Shown piece by piece: positions 52,038 through 59,797 of a DNA stretch of 64,000 nt. The stretch spans positions 62,001 through 126,000 of the forward strand of contig PHBY01000004.1 of NCBI GenBank assembly GCA_002840735.1. Direction: 5' to 3'. The notes under the pieces were generated by a model. The model searched no databases and was not told where the DNA came from. It was given only the letters and a program-made list of their open reading frames with translations. The stretch's first letter is position 1. Every line of letters starts with the position of its first letter. This DNA is from Chloroflexi bacterium HGW-Chloroflexi-2 (GTDB taxonomy: Bacteria > Chloroflexota > Anaerolineae > Anaerolineales > Anaerolineaceae). The position numbers and the translations under genes were made by a program.

Positions 52038-54137
52038 ATGCCACGATTTCTGAAATCACTATTTTTTGCTCTTATCATTTTTATGTTGTTCCTGGGTTCG
52101 GTTCAGGCCGAAGATGGCACTGAACCGCAATTAGTCTATTTACCCCTGATTTACAATGAAAAATACACAAATCCATGGCTAGGTCCTGACGGTGGTTTTG
52201 TGGTGAACATGATTACCAGCCCCACTAATTCAAAAATTATTTATGTCGGAACATGGGGAAATGGCGTCTTCAAGAGTGTTGATGGAGGAATGACGTGGGT
52301 GAAAACCAGTAATGGATTGGGAGATTTGTACATCAATTCGTTGGCGATTGATCCTCAGAATGCAAATATCCTGTATGCAGGTACATATAATGATGAAATC
52401 TATAAAACCACAAATGCAGGTGAAACCTGGTCTCATTCCAGCCAGGGTGTGCAAGATGGTGCCATCATTTATACCATTGCTATTGACCCTTATAACCCAG
52501 ACATCATCTATATCGGGACGCGTGGAAAATTTGCGGTTGATCCACCACCCTGGAAAGGGATTGTTTATCGCAGTAAGAATGAAGGGATCAATTGGTCTCC
52601 CGTTCTGGAAAATGTAGGTGGTAGCAATCAGCAGGATTGGGCGTATGATATTGTGGTAAATCCAAAAAATCATTGTATGGTTTTTGTCGCTATGCATGAG
52701 TATGGTGTCTATCGCAGCTTGAATTGTGGGGATTCATGGGAAAGTATGAATGGGAATGGGCTGACGGATCTCTCCGGAAGAGCCCTGGTGATTAATCCCA
52801 CCGCAACGAATAGTGATGCCGTTTATTACGCAACCTGGCATCGCACCGGTGTGTATAAATCGACGAATAATGGTGACAGTTGGACGAACCAATTTCTCTA
52901 TTCAAAAATCTACAATATGGACCTGGATCCACAACAACCCGCTATTTTATATGCTGCAGATTTCTATGATGGAATATTGAAAACAACCAATGGTGGTGGA
53001 AGCTGGGCGAATATTGGATTGGGTGAAAACTTGTTGTATACCGTGATGGTCAATCCATTACTGCACACACAGGTATTTGTTGGCACAGCCGGGAATGGAA
53101 TTTTCCGCAGTGATCAGAGTGGTGCTGGTTGGATCCACAGCCAGAATGGACTGAACAACTCAATGATTACTGGCATTCAGTTTCACCCGGGGGAATCAAC
53201 CCAAATATTTACCAGCACATCTCGGGGAGGCTTTCATGTATCTCCAGACAGTGGTGAAAACTGGCAACAACTCAATAATGGATTAACCGATCTGGATGCG
53301 AGTGGGTTCGTGCTGCATCCCCAAAATCCGAACCAGGTTTATTTATTGACCTATAGTGGTGGATTGTTCACCTGTGAATTGCCGGATTGTAAATGGAGTC
53401 AGAAGAATATTGGGTTGCCGGTAATGGATCTTTTATCGACTTCTGGTTCTGGTTTTTTTCCGCAGAACGAATTAGAAGCTGAATTGGTCGCAAATTCTGA
53501 GGATTTGATGATTGAGGATACCAAATCTGTCAGTAATCAACCATTGAATGACCTGGAATTTGCACTCAATAATCCAGCCATTGTTTATCTGGCTACCAGT
53601 GCAAACGGTGTGTATCGGAGTAACAATGGCACTGAAAGTTGGTCTAATGCGGGATTAAGTGGAAAGAACATACTGAAATTAGCGCTTCATCCAGCTAATA
53701 GCGATGTTGTTTATGCATCTGTATTTAATAGTGACCTGGTTTATACAACCAGTAATGCAGGTGCTTCATGGAGCAGCAACCAGGTGCCGGGTGGAATTGT
53801 GAATGACCTGGCAGTTAACAAAGATCAACCGGGGGAATTGCTCGCTGCGACAAATAGTGGGGTCTACAAGCGGACAGATGGGGGTGCATGGCAGTTGTTG
53901 GGATTAAATGGCCAAATGATAACTGCTCTGGGGATTCATCCGAACCAACCCAATTTAATCGTGGTGGGATGCCCGGGTGCGGTGTATTATTCCAAAGATG
54001 GTGGACTGAATTGGTTTGCTGGACCAGGTGATTTAATTGAAACGAAGATTAAGACTGTCTCATTTGATCCCAACAAAATGGATATAGCATATTTAGGTAC
54101 CAATACCCAGGGAATATATCGATTATTACTCAAATAA
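52038..54137 (+). CDS. Large secreted β-propeller protein with Asp-box repeats
   Basis: A 699-residue protein with a signal peptide (hydrophobic LFFALIIFMLFLGSVQA). It carries at least six Asp-box-like loops, SVDGGMTW, TTNAGETW, SKNEGINW, STNNGDSW, TTNGGGSW, SPDSGENW, spaced by about 45-60 residues, the sialidase/BNR and YCF48/VPS10-like fold. The family ranges from sialidases to surface sensors; no sialidase catalytic RIP/Tyr-Glu set was recognised. Cell-surface attachment is not indicated by an anchor. A similar, smaller repeat protein is at 61663. Confidence 0.83.
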   Translation: MPRFLKSLFFALIIFMLFLGSVQAEDGTEPQLVYLPLIYNEKYTNPWLGPDGGFVVNMITSPTNSKIIYVGTWGNGVFKSVDGGMTWVKTSNGLGDLYINSLAIDPQNANILYAGTYNDEIYKTTNAGETWSHSSQGVQDGAIIYTIAIDPYNPDIIYIGTRGKFAVDPPPWKGIVYRSKNEGINWSPVLENVGGSNQQDWAYDIVVNPKNHCMVFVAMHEYGVYRSLNCGDSWESMNGNGLTDLSGRALVINPTATNSDAVYYATWHRTGVYKSTNNGDSWTNQFLYSKIYNMDLDPQQPAILYAADFYDGILKTTNGGGSWANIGLGENLLYTVMVNPLLHTQVFVGTAGNGIFRSDQSGAGWIHSQNGLNNSMITGIQFHPGESTQIFTSTSRGGFHVSPDSGENWQQLNNGLTDLDASGFVLHPQNPNQVYLLTYSGGLFTCELPDCKWSQKNIGLPVMDLLSTSGSGFFPQNELEAELVANSEDLMIEDTKSVSNQPLNDLEFALNNPAIVYLATSANGVYRSNNGTESWSNAGLSGKNILKLALHPANSDVVYASVFNSDLVYTTSNAGASWSSNQVPGGIVNDLAVNKDQPGELLAATNSGVYKRTDGGAWQLLGLNGQMITALGIHPNQPNLIVVGCPGAVYYSKDGGLNWFAGPGDLIETKIKTVSFDPNKMDIAYLGTNTQGIYRLLLK

Positions 54138-54245
54138 GTTTACCGTTTTGATTGTGAAACCCACTTTTCCGTAATTGTACCTAAATGATTTGCCCAAAAA
54201 ATGGAACTCCTGACACAATTTATACGTCTACTTGTTATCCAATAG

Positions 54246-54614
54246 TTGTGGACTATTATTTTATGTACCGAACTTCGCACCAATAATTCCGTCAAAAACT
54301 GCAAAGAGGATGATTCTGATTGGCTGGATGTTCAAATTACCGAAGCAGGAGATTATATAATTCAGGCATCCTCCATTAACGGCGGTGCCGCGGTTAAGAT
54401 CATGCTCTTTGAAGAAGATGGAGAAACGTTGATTGCCAACGGCGAATCACAAGGTATAGGGCAGCATGCAAGTGTCCTGTTACATGTTGACAATGTAGGG
54501 AATTATAAAATTAAAATTGAACCGTTGGTGGAAAATCTAATGGGTTCAGAAGCACTTTACCAAATTATGGTAGATGATGTAACATTCACATTTCTTCCAT
54601 TAGTGGAAAGATGA
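54246..54614 (+). pseudogene. Extracellular pre-peptidase-C-like domain fragment
   Basis: A 122-codon frame (TTG start) encoding DWLDVQITEAGDYIIQASS and NYKIKIEPLVEN, the strand pattern of bacterial pre-peptidase C-terminal domains. There is no signal peptide or catalytic part upstream, and the preceding 100 bp reads as coding only in another frame. Probably the leftover C-terminus of a secreted protein; the ending TFLPLVER recalls the VYLPLIYNE start of the neighbouring secreted protein. Confidence 0.45.
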
Positions 54615-54669
54615 TTCTAAAAAAAAAGAAAGAATGTTTGGGTTCCCCCAAATATCTAAATCTATCTTC

Positions 54670-54942
54670 TCATTCTTCTAAATACAGCGAATCGACAATC
54701 CCGACGATCACAGAGTTGACGCATCCATCCGGGTTTTCCAGCACCTGCCGGTTTCCCCCACCTTCGCGGTTAATGAGAACAGTATCACCAACGCCAGCGT
54801 GAGTACTATCCAGGGCAATGAAATACCCTTCTGGTGTGTCATTTGGCAAAGCCAAGGGTTGAACAACCAGTAACCTGCGCTGCTTAAAATCAGGGTGACT
54901 GATGGTGGTAACGACTGTTCCAATTACTTTTGCTAAAATCAT
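54670..54942 (-). CDS. BMC-P pentameric shell vertex protein (EutN/CcmL family), copy 1
   Basis: A 90-residue EutN/CcmL protein: AKVIGTVVTTISHPDFKQR, LLVVQPLA and GVGDTVLINREGG correspond to the family β-barrel, with the conserved IVGIVDSLYLEE C-terminus. Pentamers cap the vertices of bacterial microcompartments. Last gene of the BMC operon (57922-54670). The GDTV loop and the VQPL strand are well conserved. Confidence 0.92.
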   Translation of the reverse strand: MILAKVIGTVVTTISHPDFKQRRLLVVQPLALPNDTPEGYFIALDSTHAGVGDTVLINREGGGNRQVLENPDGCVNSVIVGIVDSLYLEE

Positions 54943-54951
54943 ATTTGCTCT

Positions 54952-55272
54952 TTAAGTGTACTTAACCCACCCAGGTATCATGCTGAAATCAATCTCACCA
55001 TCTGGTCGTACTTCATATTCATCCACGATACCTACCAGGGTGAGATCTACCGGTACAAATGTAATCTCAGGCATTGCCAATGCTGCCTCCCTGGCACGTG
55101 CGGTTACACAAATATCACCAGGTCCAGCCTGCACCACATCAACAGCAACCACAAGGCCGCCCTCAGGGTGAAGGGCTTTATCGAGTGGTTGGACGATTAG
55201 TAGTTTTAAACCTTCCAAACCTTCGTATTTGACTGTGCAAATTGCGGTGCCCATAACTTTTGAGAATTTCAT
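54952..55272 (-). CDS. BMC-P pentameric shell vertex protein (EutN/CcmL family), copy 2
   Basis: A 106-residue EutN/CcmL protein: KVMGTAICTVKYEGLEGLKL, LIVQPLD and GPGDICVTARAREAAL, with VGIVDEYEV closing. Start: ATG at 55272 right behind the previous stop; an opening to 55347 is a shadow. About 15 residues longer at the C-terminus than copies 1 and 3. Vertex pentamers in the same shell may be of three types. Confidence 0.9.
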   Translation of the reverse strand: MKFSKVMGTAICTVKYEGLEGLKLLIVQPLDKALHPEGGLVVAVDVVQAGPGDICVTARAREAALAMPEITFVPVDLTLVGIVDEYEVRPDGEIDFSMIPGWVKYT

Positions 55273-55276
55273 CTGA

Positions 55277-55654
55277 TTATTTGACTCCCGTGCTATGCAG
55301 GACTCGTTTGATGATCCGATCCAACAGAGCAGTATCAATCTGGTCACCCAGCTTCTGCTTTACTGCAATCCGGATGCGCTCAGATAAATCGATTTGATCG
55401 GAGGATTGCATTCGTTGCGATGGAGATCCTGTTGAATAACTATGATATTTTGGTTGTGAAGAGCTCGATGATAAATAAGGCCGAATGGGTACACTTGGAT
55501 CAATACTTCCCTGTTGTTGTAAGATTAATCCCAGTTCTTTGGCTTTTTCGTAAGCGAGCACGGTCAAGAAAATATCATCATTAACTTGTAGTTCGCGAAC
55601 ACCTCTATTAACAAGATCCTCAATATCTTTTTCCGTATAAAATTCTCTGGGCAT
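55277..55654 (-). CDS. BMC-associated protein with two helical modules joined by a Ser/Gln linker
   Basis: A 125-residue protein. Residues 1-45 (YTEKDIEDLVNRGVREL and LTVLAYEKAKELGLIL) recall the N-terminal motif of several microcompartment proteins; residues 45-85 are a Pro/Ser/Gln-rich linker, and residues 85-125 (LSERIRIAVKQKLGDQ, LLDRIIKRVLHS) form a predicted amphipathic helix pair like an encapsulation peptide. No catalytic residues seen. I infer a scaffold, adapter or cargo-tethering role, not proven. It is flanked by BMC-P and BMC-H genes on the same strand. Confidence 0.7.
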   Translation of the reverse strand: MPREFYTEKDIEDLVNRGVRELQVNDDIFLTVLAYEKAKELGLILQQQGSIDPSVPIRPYLSSSSSQPKYHSYSTGSPSQRMQSSDQIDLSERIRIAVKQKLGDQIDTALLDRIIKRVLHSTGVK

Positions 55655-55742
55655 GGATCTCCATCTTTTCTGGTTTCAGTACGTGGGCTTTCGACAATTT
55701 GCTGCGAGTAGCTAGACAGTGACAAACTTTGCTCAAATTGAA

Positions 55743-56069
55743 TTACTTCTTCTCAGCAGAACGACCACTAAATGAACCTTTTGTGCTTTGGGGCAGAATT
55801 AATTCCAAATCCTGGTGGGGTCTTGGGATGACATGTACAGAAGCTAATTCGCCAACACGTTTGGCAGCAGCTGCACCTGCGTCAGTTGCTGCTTTAACAG
55901 CGCCCACATCACCACGTACCATGACGGTCACATAGCCACCTCCAATATATTCAGAACCTATGAGAACCACATTGGCGGCTTTTACCATCGCGTCAGCAGC
56001 TTCAATTGCTCCGATGAGACCTTTTGTTTCAACCATTCCTAATGCTATCTGAGCTGTATCAAGAGACAT
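55743..56069 (-). CDS. BMC-H hexameric shell protein (CcmK/PduA type)
   Basis: A 108-residue BMC-domain protein: [20 protein letters not shown] opens the fold, and the pore loop reads IGGG in [35 protein letters not shown] forms the second helix. ATG 56069 behind AAAGGA; an open stretch to 56084 is not used. The short tail SGRSAEKK is polar. The only BMC-H gene in the operon; no BMC-T gene is present in the window. Confidence 0.95.
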   Translation of the reverse strand: MSLDTAQIALGMVETKGLIGAIEAADAMVKAANVVLIGSEYIGGGYVTVMVRGDVGAVKAATDAGAAAAKRVGELASVHVIPRPHQDLELILPQSTKGSFSGRSAEKK

Positions 56070-56118
56070 TTTTATTCCTTTCAAATTTGCAAAACTAATT
56101 TTGGTTTGAGATTTCTAT

Positions 56119-56409
56119 TTATTCCTGACGGTAGGTGATCGTTCCACCCACTTCCAGATGGTCGATAATTGCCATGATCACTGCATCCACCGGTGTGTCT
56201 TTGGTGATGGTTGTCTGCCGGGCACTAGATCCAGCGGCAGTCAATACCAGGTCTCCAATACCCGCATCCAATGTATCAATGGCAACGTAGGGTTTTCCAG
56301 AGGCGGCACCGGTTTCATCCGTCTGGCGTACAATCAGCAGTTTTCGCCCATGCAGTTTTTCATCTTTAATGGTTGCTACGGTCGTTCCAATCACTCTGGC
56401 AATCAACAT
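56119..56409 (-). CDS. BMC-P pentameric shell vertex protein (EutN/CcmL family), copy 3
   Basis: A 96-residue EutN/CcmL protein: ARVIGTTVATIKDEKLHGRK, LLIVRQTD and AGIGDLVLTAAGSSAR, closing AIIDHLEV. The closest of the three to canonical EutN/CcmL. 15 bp downstream of deoC on the same strand. Confidence 0.93.
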   Translation of the reverse strand: MLIARVIGTTVATIKDEKLHGRKLLIVRQTDETGAASGKPYVAIDTLDAGIGDLVLTAAGSSARQTTITKDTPVDAVIMAIIDHLEVGGTITYRQE

Positions 56410-56424
56410 AATAACTTCTCCGTT

Positions 56425-57351
56425 CTAGTACCCTTTGGTTGCTGTCGGGGCCTCTTTTTTAGTTTCAGTCACATTTCCAGTCTGAACAATTTTAACACCA
56501 GCAGATGCACCCAGACGGGTGGCACCTGCCTTGACCATATTCTCTGCGTCTTCACGGGTACGCACACCACCTGCAGCTTTCACACCCATCTCAGGTCCAA
56601 CTGTTCGTCTCATCAATTCAACATCACGTACAGTCGCTCCACTACTGGCAAATCCTGTGGATGTTTTTACGAAATCTGCTCCGGCTTCCTTTGATAACAG
56701 ACTGGCAATCACTTTTTCTTCGTCGGTTAACAAAGCCACTTCAATGATTACCTTAACAATGGCACCATGACGGTGGGCTGTTTCAACAATTCCACGAATA
56801 TCTCGAGCCACTAACTCAGTATCTCCTGCTTTAAGAGCGCCGATATTAATGACCATGTCGATCTCGGTGGCACCGTCTTTGATCACCTGTTCTGTTTCAA
56901 ATACTTTCACTTCAGGTGGGGTGGCACCTAATGGGAATCCCACCACAGAGCAGACTTTAACCTCGGTACCTTTCAACAGATCAGCGCACAATTTAATCCA
57001 CGCCGGATTGACACATACAGATGCAAAACCATATTTTCGTGCCTCAAAACAAAGCTGAGCAATTTGATCCGGTGTAGCATCCGGTTTGAGTAATGTGTGG
57101 TCAATTTTCTTCGCCAGGTTCAGATCGTCCGGAATTACACCCACTGTTGATGCAATGCGTTCTGCCCCTGCAGAAATGACATGTCCGGCATTATCGAAAC
57201 AGGTTTTTACTCGAACGCCGTCAGCAATTTCCGAAACACAATATGATCCATCCGGGTAATTTTCAATGACATCCTGTTCTGCCATTGCTAAAAGCACTTC
57301 CCGTGTAATAATTTCTACCAACGATTCGACTAATTTTTTATCTGGAACCAT
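56425..57351 (-). CDS. deoC: Deoxyribose-phosphate aldolase (DeoC/DERA) with N-terminal targeting extension
   Basis: A 308-residue class I aldolase; DERA domains are about 220-250 residues, so roughly 75 extra residues sit at the N-terminus. That extension begins with a predicted amphipathic helix ([18 protein letters not shown]), like microcompartment encapsulation peptides. The catalytic core has [13 protein letters not shown] and the Schiff-base lysine K229 in DFVKTSTGF, with [10 protein letters not shown]. It splits deoxyribose 5-P to acetaldehyde and glyceraldehyde 3-P; in SPU-type microcompartments it is the signature enzyme. Stop overlaps nothing; RpiB starts 2 bp before. Confidence 0.93.
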   Translation of the reverse strand: MVPDKKLVESLVEIITREVLLAMAEQDVIENYPDGSYCVSEIADGVRVKTCFDNAGHVISAGAERIASTVGVIPDDLNLAKKIDHTLLKPDATPDQIAQLCFEARKYGFASVCVNPAWIKLCADLLKGTEVKVCSVVGFPLGATPPEVKVFETEQVIKDGATEIDMVINIGALKAGDTELVARDIRGIVETAHRHGAIVKVIIEVALLTDEEKVIASLLSKEAGADFVKTSTGFASSGATVRDVELMRRTVGPEMGVKAAGGVRTREDAENMVKAGATRLGASAGVKIVQTGNVTETKKEAPTATKGY

Positions 57352-57352
57352 G

Positions 57353-57922
57353 TCACCTTCTTTTTAAATACTGGTTTTCAACCAGATTGATTTTATCAAC
57401 CCGTTTGGCATGACGACCACCACCAAAATCCGTTGCCAGCCAGACTTGAACGATTTGCTTGGCCAGGTTGACGCCAATCAGACCAGCACCCAGGGTTAAT
57501 ACATTGGCGTTATTGTGTTCGCGGCTGTTAACAGCGGATGAATAATCATAGCATAGAGCAGCCCGCACGCCAGGGACTTTGTTTGCCACCATGCAGGAAC
57601 CAATTCCGGCACCATCAATCACGATTCCTCGACAAACCAAACCATCACTGACTTGTTGGGCAACAGCCAGGGCAAAGTCTGGATAATCACAGGCTTCCTT
57701 AGAAAAGGTGCCACAATCGATGACCTCATGCCCGGCGGCGGTGAGGTCTTTTTTGAGTGCTTCTTTCATATCAAAACCACCATGATCTGATCCAATGGCG
57801 ATGGCCTTTTTTCCCGATCCGGTACAGGGCGAATTATTTATTTCTATATCAGGTGCTCCCATCGTACGCGAAACGACATTTTTTACAATTGCGTGCAATT
57901 CGGAATCGGATAATTGATTCAA
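57353..57922 (-). CDS. RpiB/LacAB-type sugar-phosphate isomerase with N-terminal targeting helix
   Basis: A 189-residue protein: residues 1-21 ([20 protein letters not shown]) form a probable amphipathic targeting helix plus a linker to about 38, then the RpiB core: [35 protein letters not shown], and [20 protein letters not shown]. The position of the E. coli RpiB catalytic Cys (in the ILICGTG motif) is Asp here (IVIDGAGIG), so catalysis may differ. It may isomerise ribose 5-P, an allose- or a deoxyribose-related phosphate. First gene of the BMC operon. Confidence 0.88.
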   Translation of the reverse strand: MNQLSDSELHAIVKNVVSRTMGAPDIEINNSPCTGSGKKAIAIGSDHGGFDMKEALKKDLTAAGHEVIDCGTFSKEACDYPDFALAVAQQVSDGLVCRGIVIDGAGIGSCMVANKVPGVRAALCYDYSSAVNSREHNNANVLTLGAGLIGVNLAKQIVQVWLATDFGGGRHAKRVDKINLVENQYLKRR

Positions 57923-57968
57923 TGATCTCCCTCTTGATTTATATCAGAAAAAGATTGATAATAATAAC

Positions 57969-57980
57969 TGGTAATGACCA
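57969..57980. promoter_or_regulatory. Operator candidate TGGT-AATG-ACCA (DasR/NagR-like)
   Basis: A perfect 4-bp-arm inverted repeat TGGTNNNNACCA, flanked as ACTGGTAATGACCACA, in the divergent rpiB/GntR gap. GntR/HutC regulators such as DasR and NagR bind TGGTCTAGACCA, so this could be the operator of the adjacent regulator. It lies 13 bp downstream of the -10 box of the BMC promoter. Confidence 0.6.
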
Positions 57981-57992
57981 CATAACAACTTG

Positions 57993-58022
57993 ATTATAGT
58001 ATCATTGAGAAAGAAATGTCAA
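57993..58022 (-). promoter_or_regulatory. Consensus sigma-70 promoter of the BMC operon
   Basis: On the minus strand: TTGACA (58022-58017), an 18-base spacer and TATAAT (57998-57993), both hexamers perfect. The -35 hexamer overlaps the first codon of the GntR gene. Expected start near 57986 with a short leader to the rpiB-like start at 57922. Note the overlap with the divergent regulatory gene, which allows autoregulation. Confidence 0.82.
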
Positions 58023-58753
58023 GATTTATTAATCATAATAATGCCATACCGAAATATTTTCAACTGGCCAGCATATTGAAAAGTCAGATTGACGAAGGAG
58101 AATGGAAACCACGTCAATCAATTCCCTCTGAACGACAATTAGAACTGCAATATAAGGTCAGTCGGCCAACTGTTCGTCAGGCAATCGAATACCTGGAAAA
58201 GCTGGGGTATATCTATCGCGAACATGGTCGTGGAACTTTTGTTTCGCCGCAAAAATTGCAGAAAAAGATGTTGGAATTAACCAGTTTTTCGGAAGATTTG
58301 TTGCGTAAAGGGATCCAGCCGAGCCAGATCATTTGCTCAATTAATCACGTGGTGCCATCTGAAAAAATCCTCAGCCGTCTTGAACTACCACTTGAAAGCA
58401 GTGTATTACGGATTGAGCGAATTCGATTAGGCGATGAAATTCCGATTGGGCTGCAGATTTCCTATGTGGTGCTAGGGGATGACCAACAAATCGATGAGGA
58501 TGATCTTCAGCAGTATGGATCACTTTATCGTGTTATGGAAGAAAAGTTGAATATTATTCCAACAGAAGCCGATGAAACCCTGGAAGTAACACTGGCAACT
58601 CCAGAAGAAGCTACTTTATTACAGGTCAAAGCTGGCGCGCCGTTGTTGTTGAACGAGCGTCTGACGTATGATCAAAATCGTAAACCAGTTGAGTTTGTAA
58701 AAATTCTTTATCGCGGTGATCGCTATCAGTATATCATCCGATTGACCAGATAG
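58016..58753 (+). CDS. GntR-family transcriptional regulator with UTRA domain (HutC/NagR type)
   Basis: A 245-residue regulator: N-terminal winged HTH (PRQSIPSERQLELQYKVSRP, TVRQAIEYLEKLGYIYREHG) and a UTRA effector-binding domain (LTSFSEDLLRKGIQPSQII onward to LNERLTYD). Such regulators respond to sugar phosphates or other metabolites. It is divergent from the BMC operon, with start inside its -35 box, and so is the likely local controller. Effector probably a sugar phosphate; inference from location. Confidence 0.92.
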   Translation: MSRFINHNNAIPKYFQLASILKSQIDEGEWKPRQSIPSERQLELQYKVSRPTVRQAIEYLEKLGYIYREHGRGTFVSPQKLQKKMLELTSFSEDLLRKGIQPSQIICSINHVVPSEKILSRLELPLESSVLRIERIRLGDEIPIGLQISYVVLGDDQQIDEDDLQQYGSLYRVMEEKLNIIPTEADETLEVTLATPEEATLLQVKAGAPLLLNERLTYDQNRKPVEFVKILYRGDRYQYIIRLTR

Positions 58754-58852
58754 GAAATTCGGAAGTGATTTTAAGTTATCTATTTACTAAAAAGTTAATT
58801 TGGAGAATATAATCGCCAGGATGTTGTAATCAATTTGAACCGACAGCGAACT

Positions 58853-59215
58853 ATGAAAAAAAGAAATTATTTTGTGATATTGATCGTAATAATTACCATT
58901 TCAATTGTTTTTCTCGTGATGCAATTGTTAACCAGTAGTTCAAGAAAAATTACTTTTGAAGGTTGCACAAACGCTGGTGGTGAAGCCTGGTTGGTCGATC
59001 TCTATCATCCGGACATTTGTCCAGATTGTGTTTCTTATCGCAATTGTTTAGAGGAAAACAGAGATCAAAAGGACCTTTCTGAATTATGTCCTCAAGTTAC
59101 GGCATGTAGCGAATGCATCAGTAATAATCATCCTTATCCGGAAAAATGCCCGGATGGCAAACGAAAGATTGGCGAGATATCGGATGCTGCAATCTGGTTT
59201 CAATGTTGTAAGTAA
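58853..59215 (+). CDS. Cysteine-rich small membrane-anchored protein
   Basis: A 120-residue protein: one N-terminal transmembrane segment (YFVILIVIITISIVFLVMQ) and an exported domain with about 11 Cys, including CPDC, CSEC and a terminal CC. The spacing suggests disulfides or metal binding. No recognised family. ATG 58853 is preferred to a TTG at 58835; neither has a clear ribosome-binding site. Confidence 0.6.
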   Translation: MKKRNYFVILIVIITISIVFLVMQLLTSSSRKITFEGCTNAGGEAWLVDLYHPDICPDCVSYRNCLEENRDQKDLSELCPQVTACSECISNNHPYPEKCPDGKRKIGEISDAAIWFQCCK

Positions 59216-59285
59216 TTCAAAGCTCGCGTGGGTTTTAACTGGAAAATGGATAAAAGGAATGAAAATAGAATTCAGGAAATATGGT

Positions 59286-59528
59286 TTAAATTTCACCAGA
59301 TTCGATCAATAATATAATAACGGTGCCTATACCGGTCAAGATGACCCCCGTAAACATGAGAAAAAGGGAGTCAGGATAGAGTTTAATAATCATTAATAGA
59401 AAACTCCAGCCAAAAATGATTAATATAATCGAGATTATTTTTAGGAGTCTTCTTCTTAGCTTTATGTCGTTTTCAAAATTTCGTTTTGGTTTGATTCCCA
59501 ATTGATTGGATAATTGTATTTTAGCCAT
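59286..59528 (-). CDS. Small two-helix membrane protein
   Basis: An 80-residue protein with two hydrophobic segments (IISIILIIFGWSFLLMII and LFLMFTGVILTGIGTVIILL) behind a basic cytosolic N-terminus. No recognised domain. GGAGG lies about 14 bases upstream of the ATG, further than ideal. The gap 59529-59797 to alanine racemase is non-coding as far as I can see. Confidence 0.5.
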   Translation of the reverse strand: MAKIQLSNQLGIKPKRNFENDIKLRRRLLKIISIILIIFGWSFLLMIIKLYPDSLFLMFTGVILTGIGTVIILLIESGEI

Positions 59529-59797
59529 GGATAATTAATTTGCCTCCAATAGGAAAACAAAAACAATCATTTCCTATATAATTGCGGAGAAACCACAATA
59601 ATCCATCAGCCATTTTGCTAGTTAATTTATGAGTAATTAATTTAATCGAATATCGAGATATTTCTTTGAAATTATGATAGTGAAGTGGATTTGTGATTCG
59701 ACAATTGGTACACACAATTAGATTACAAATTGAACTGAAAAATCTGGTATAAATGCTAGATAATGAAAGTTCACTAGTGGAATTGAGAGATCTATCC

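Noticed and set aside
54670-58753. Eut or Pdu-type microcompartment
   Set aside because: No ethanolamine lyase, diol dehydratase, aldehyde dehydrogenase or PduL is present; DeoC and RpiB point to the sugar-phosphate type.
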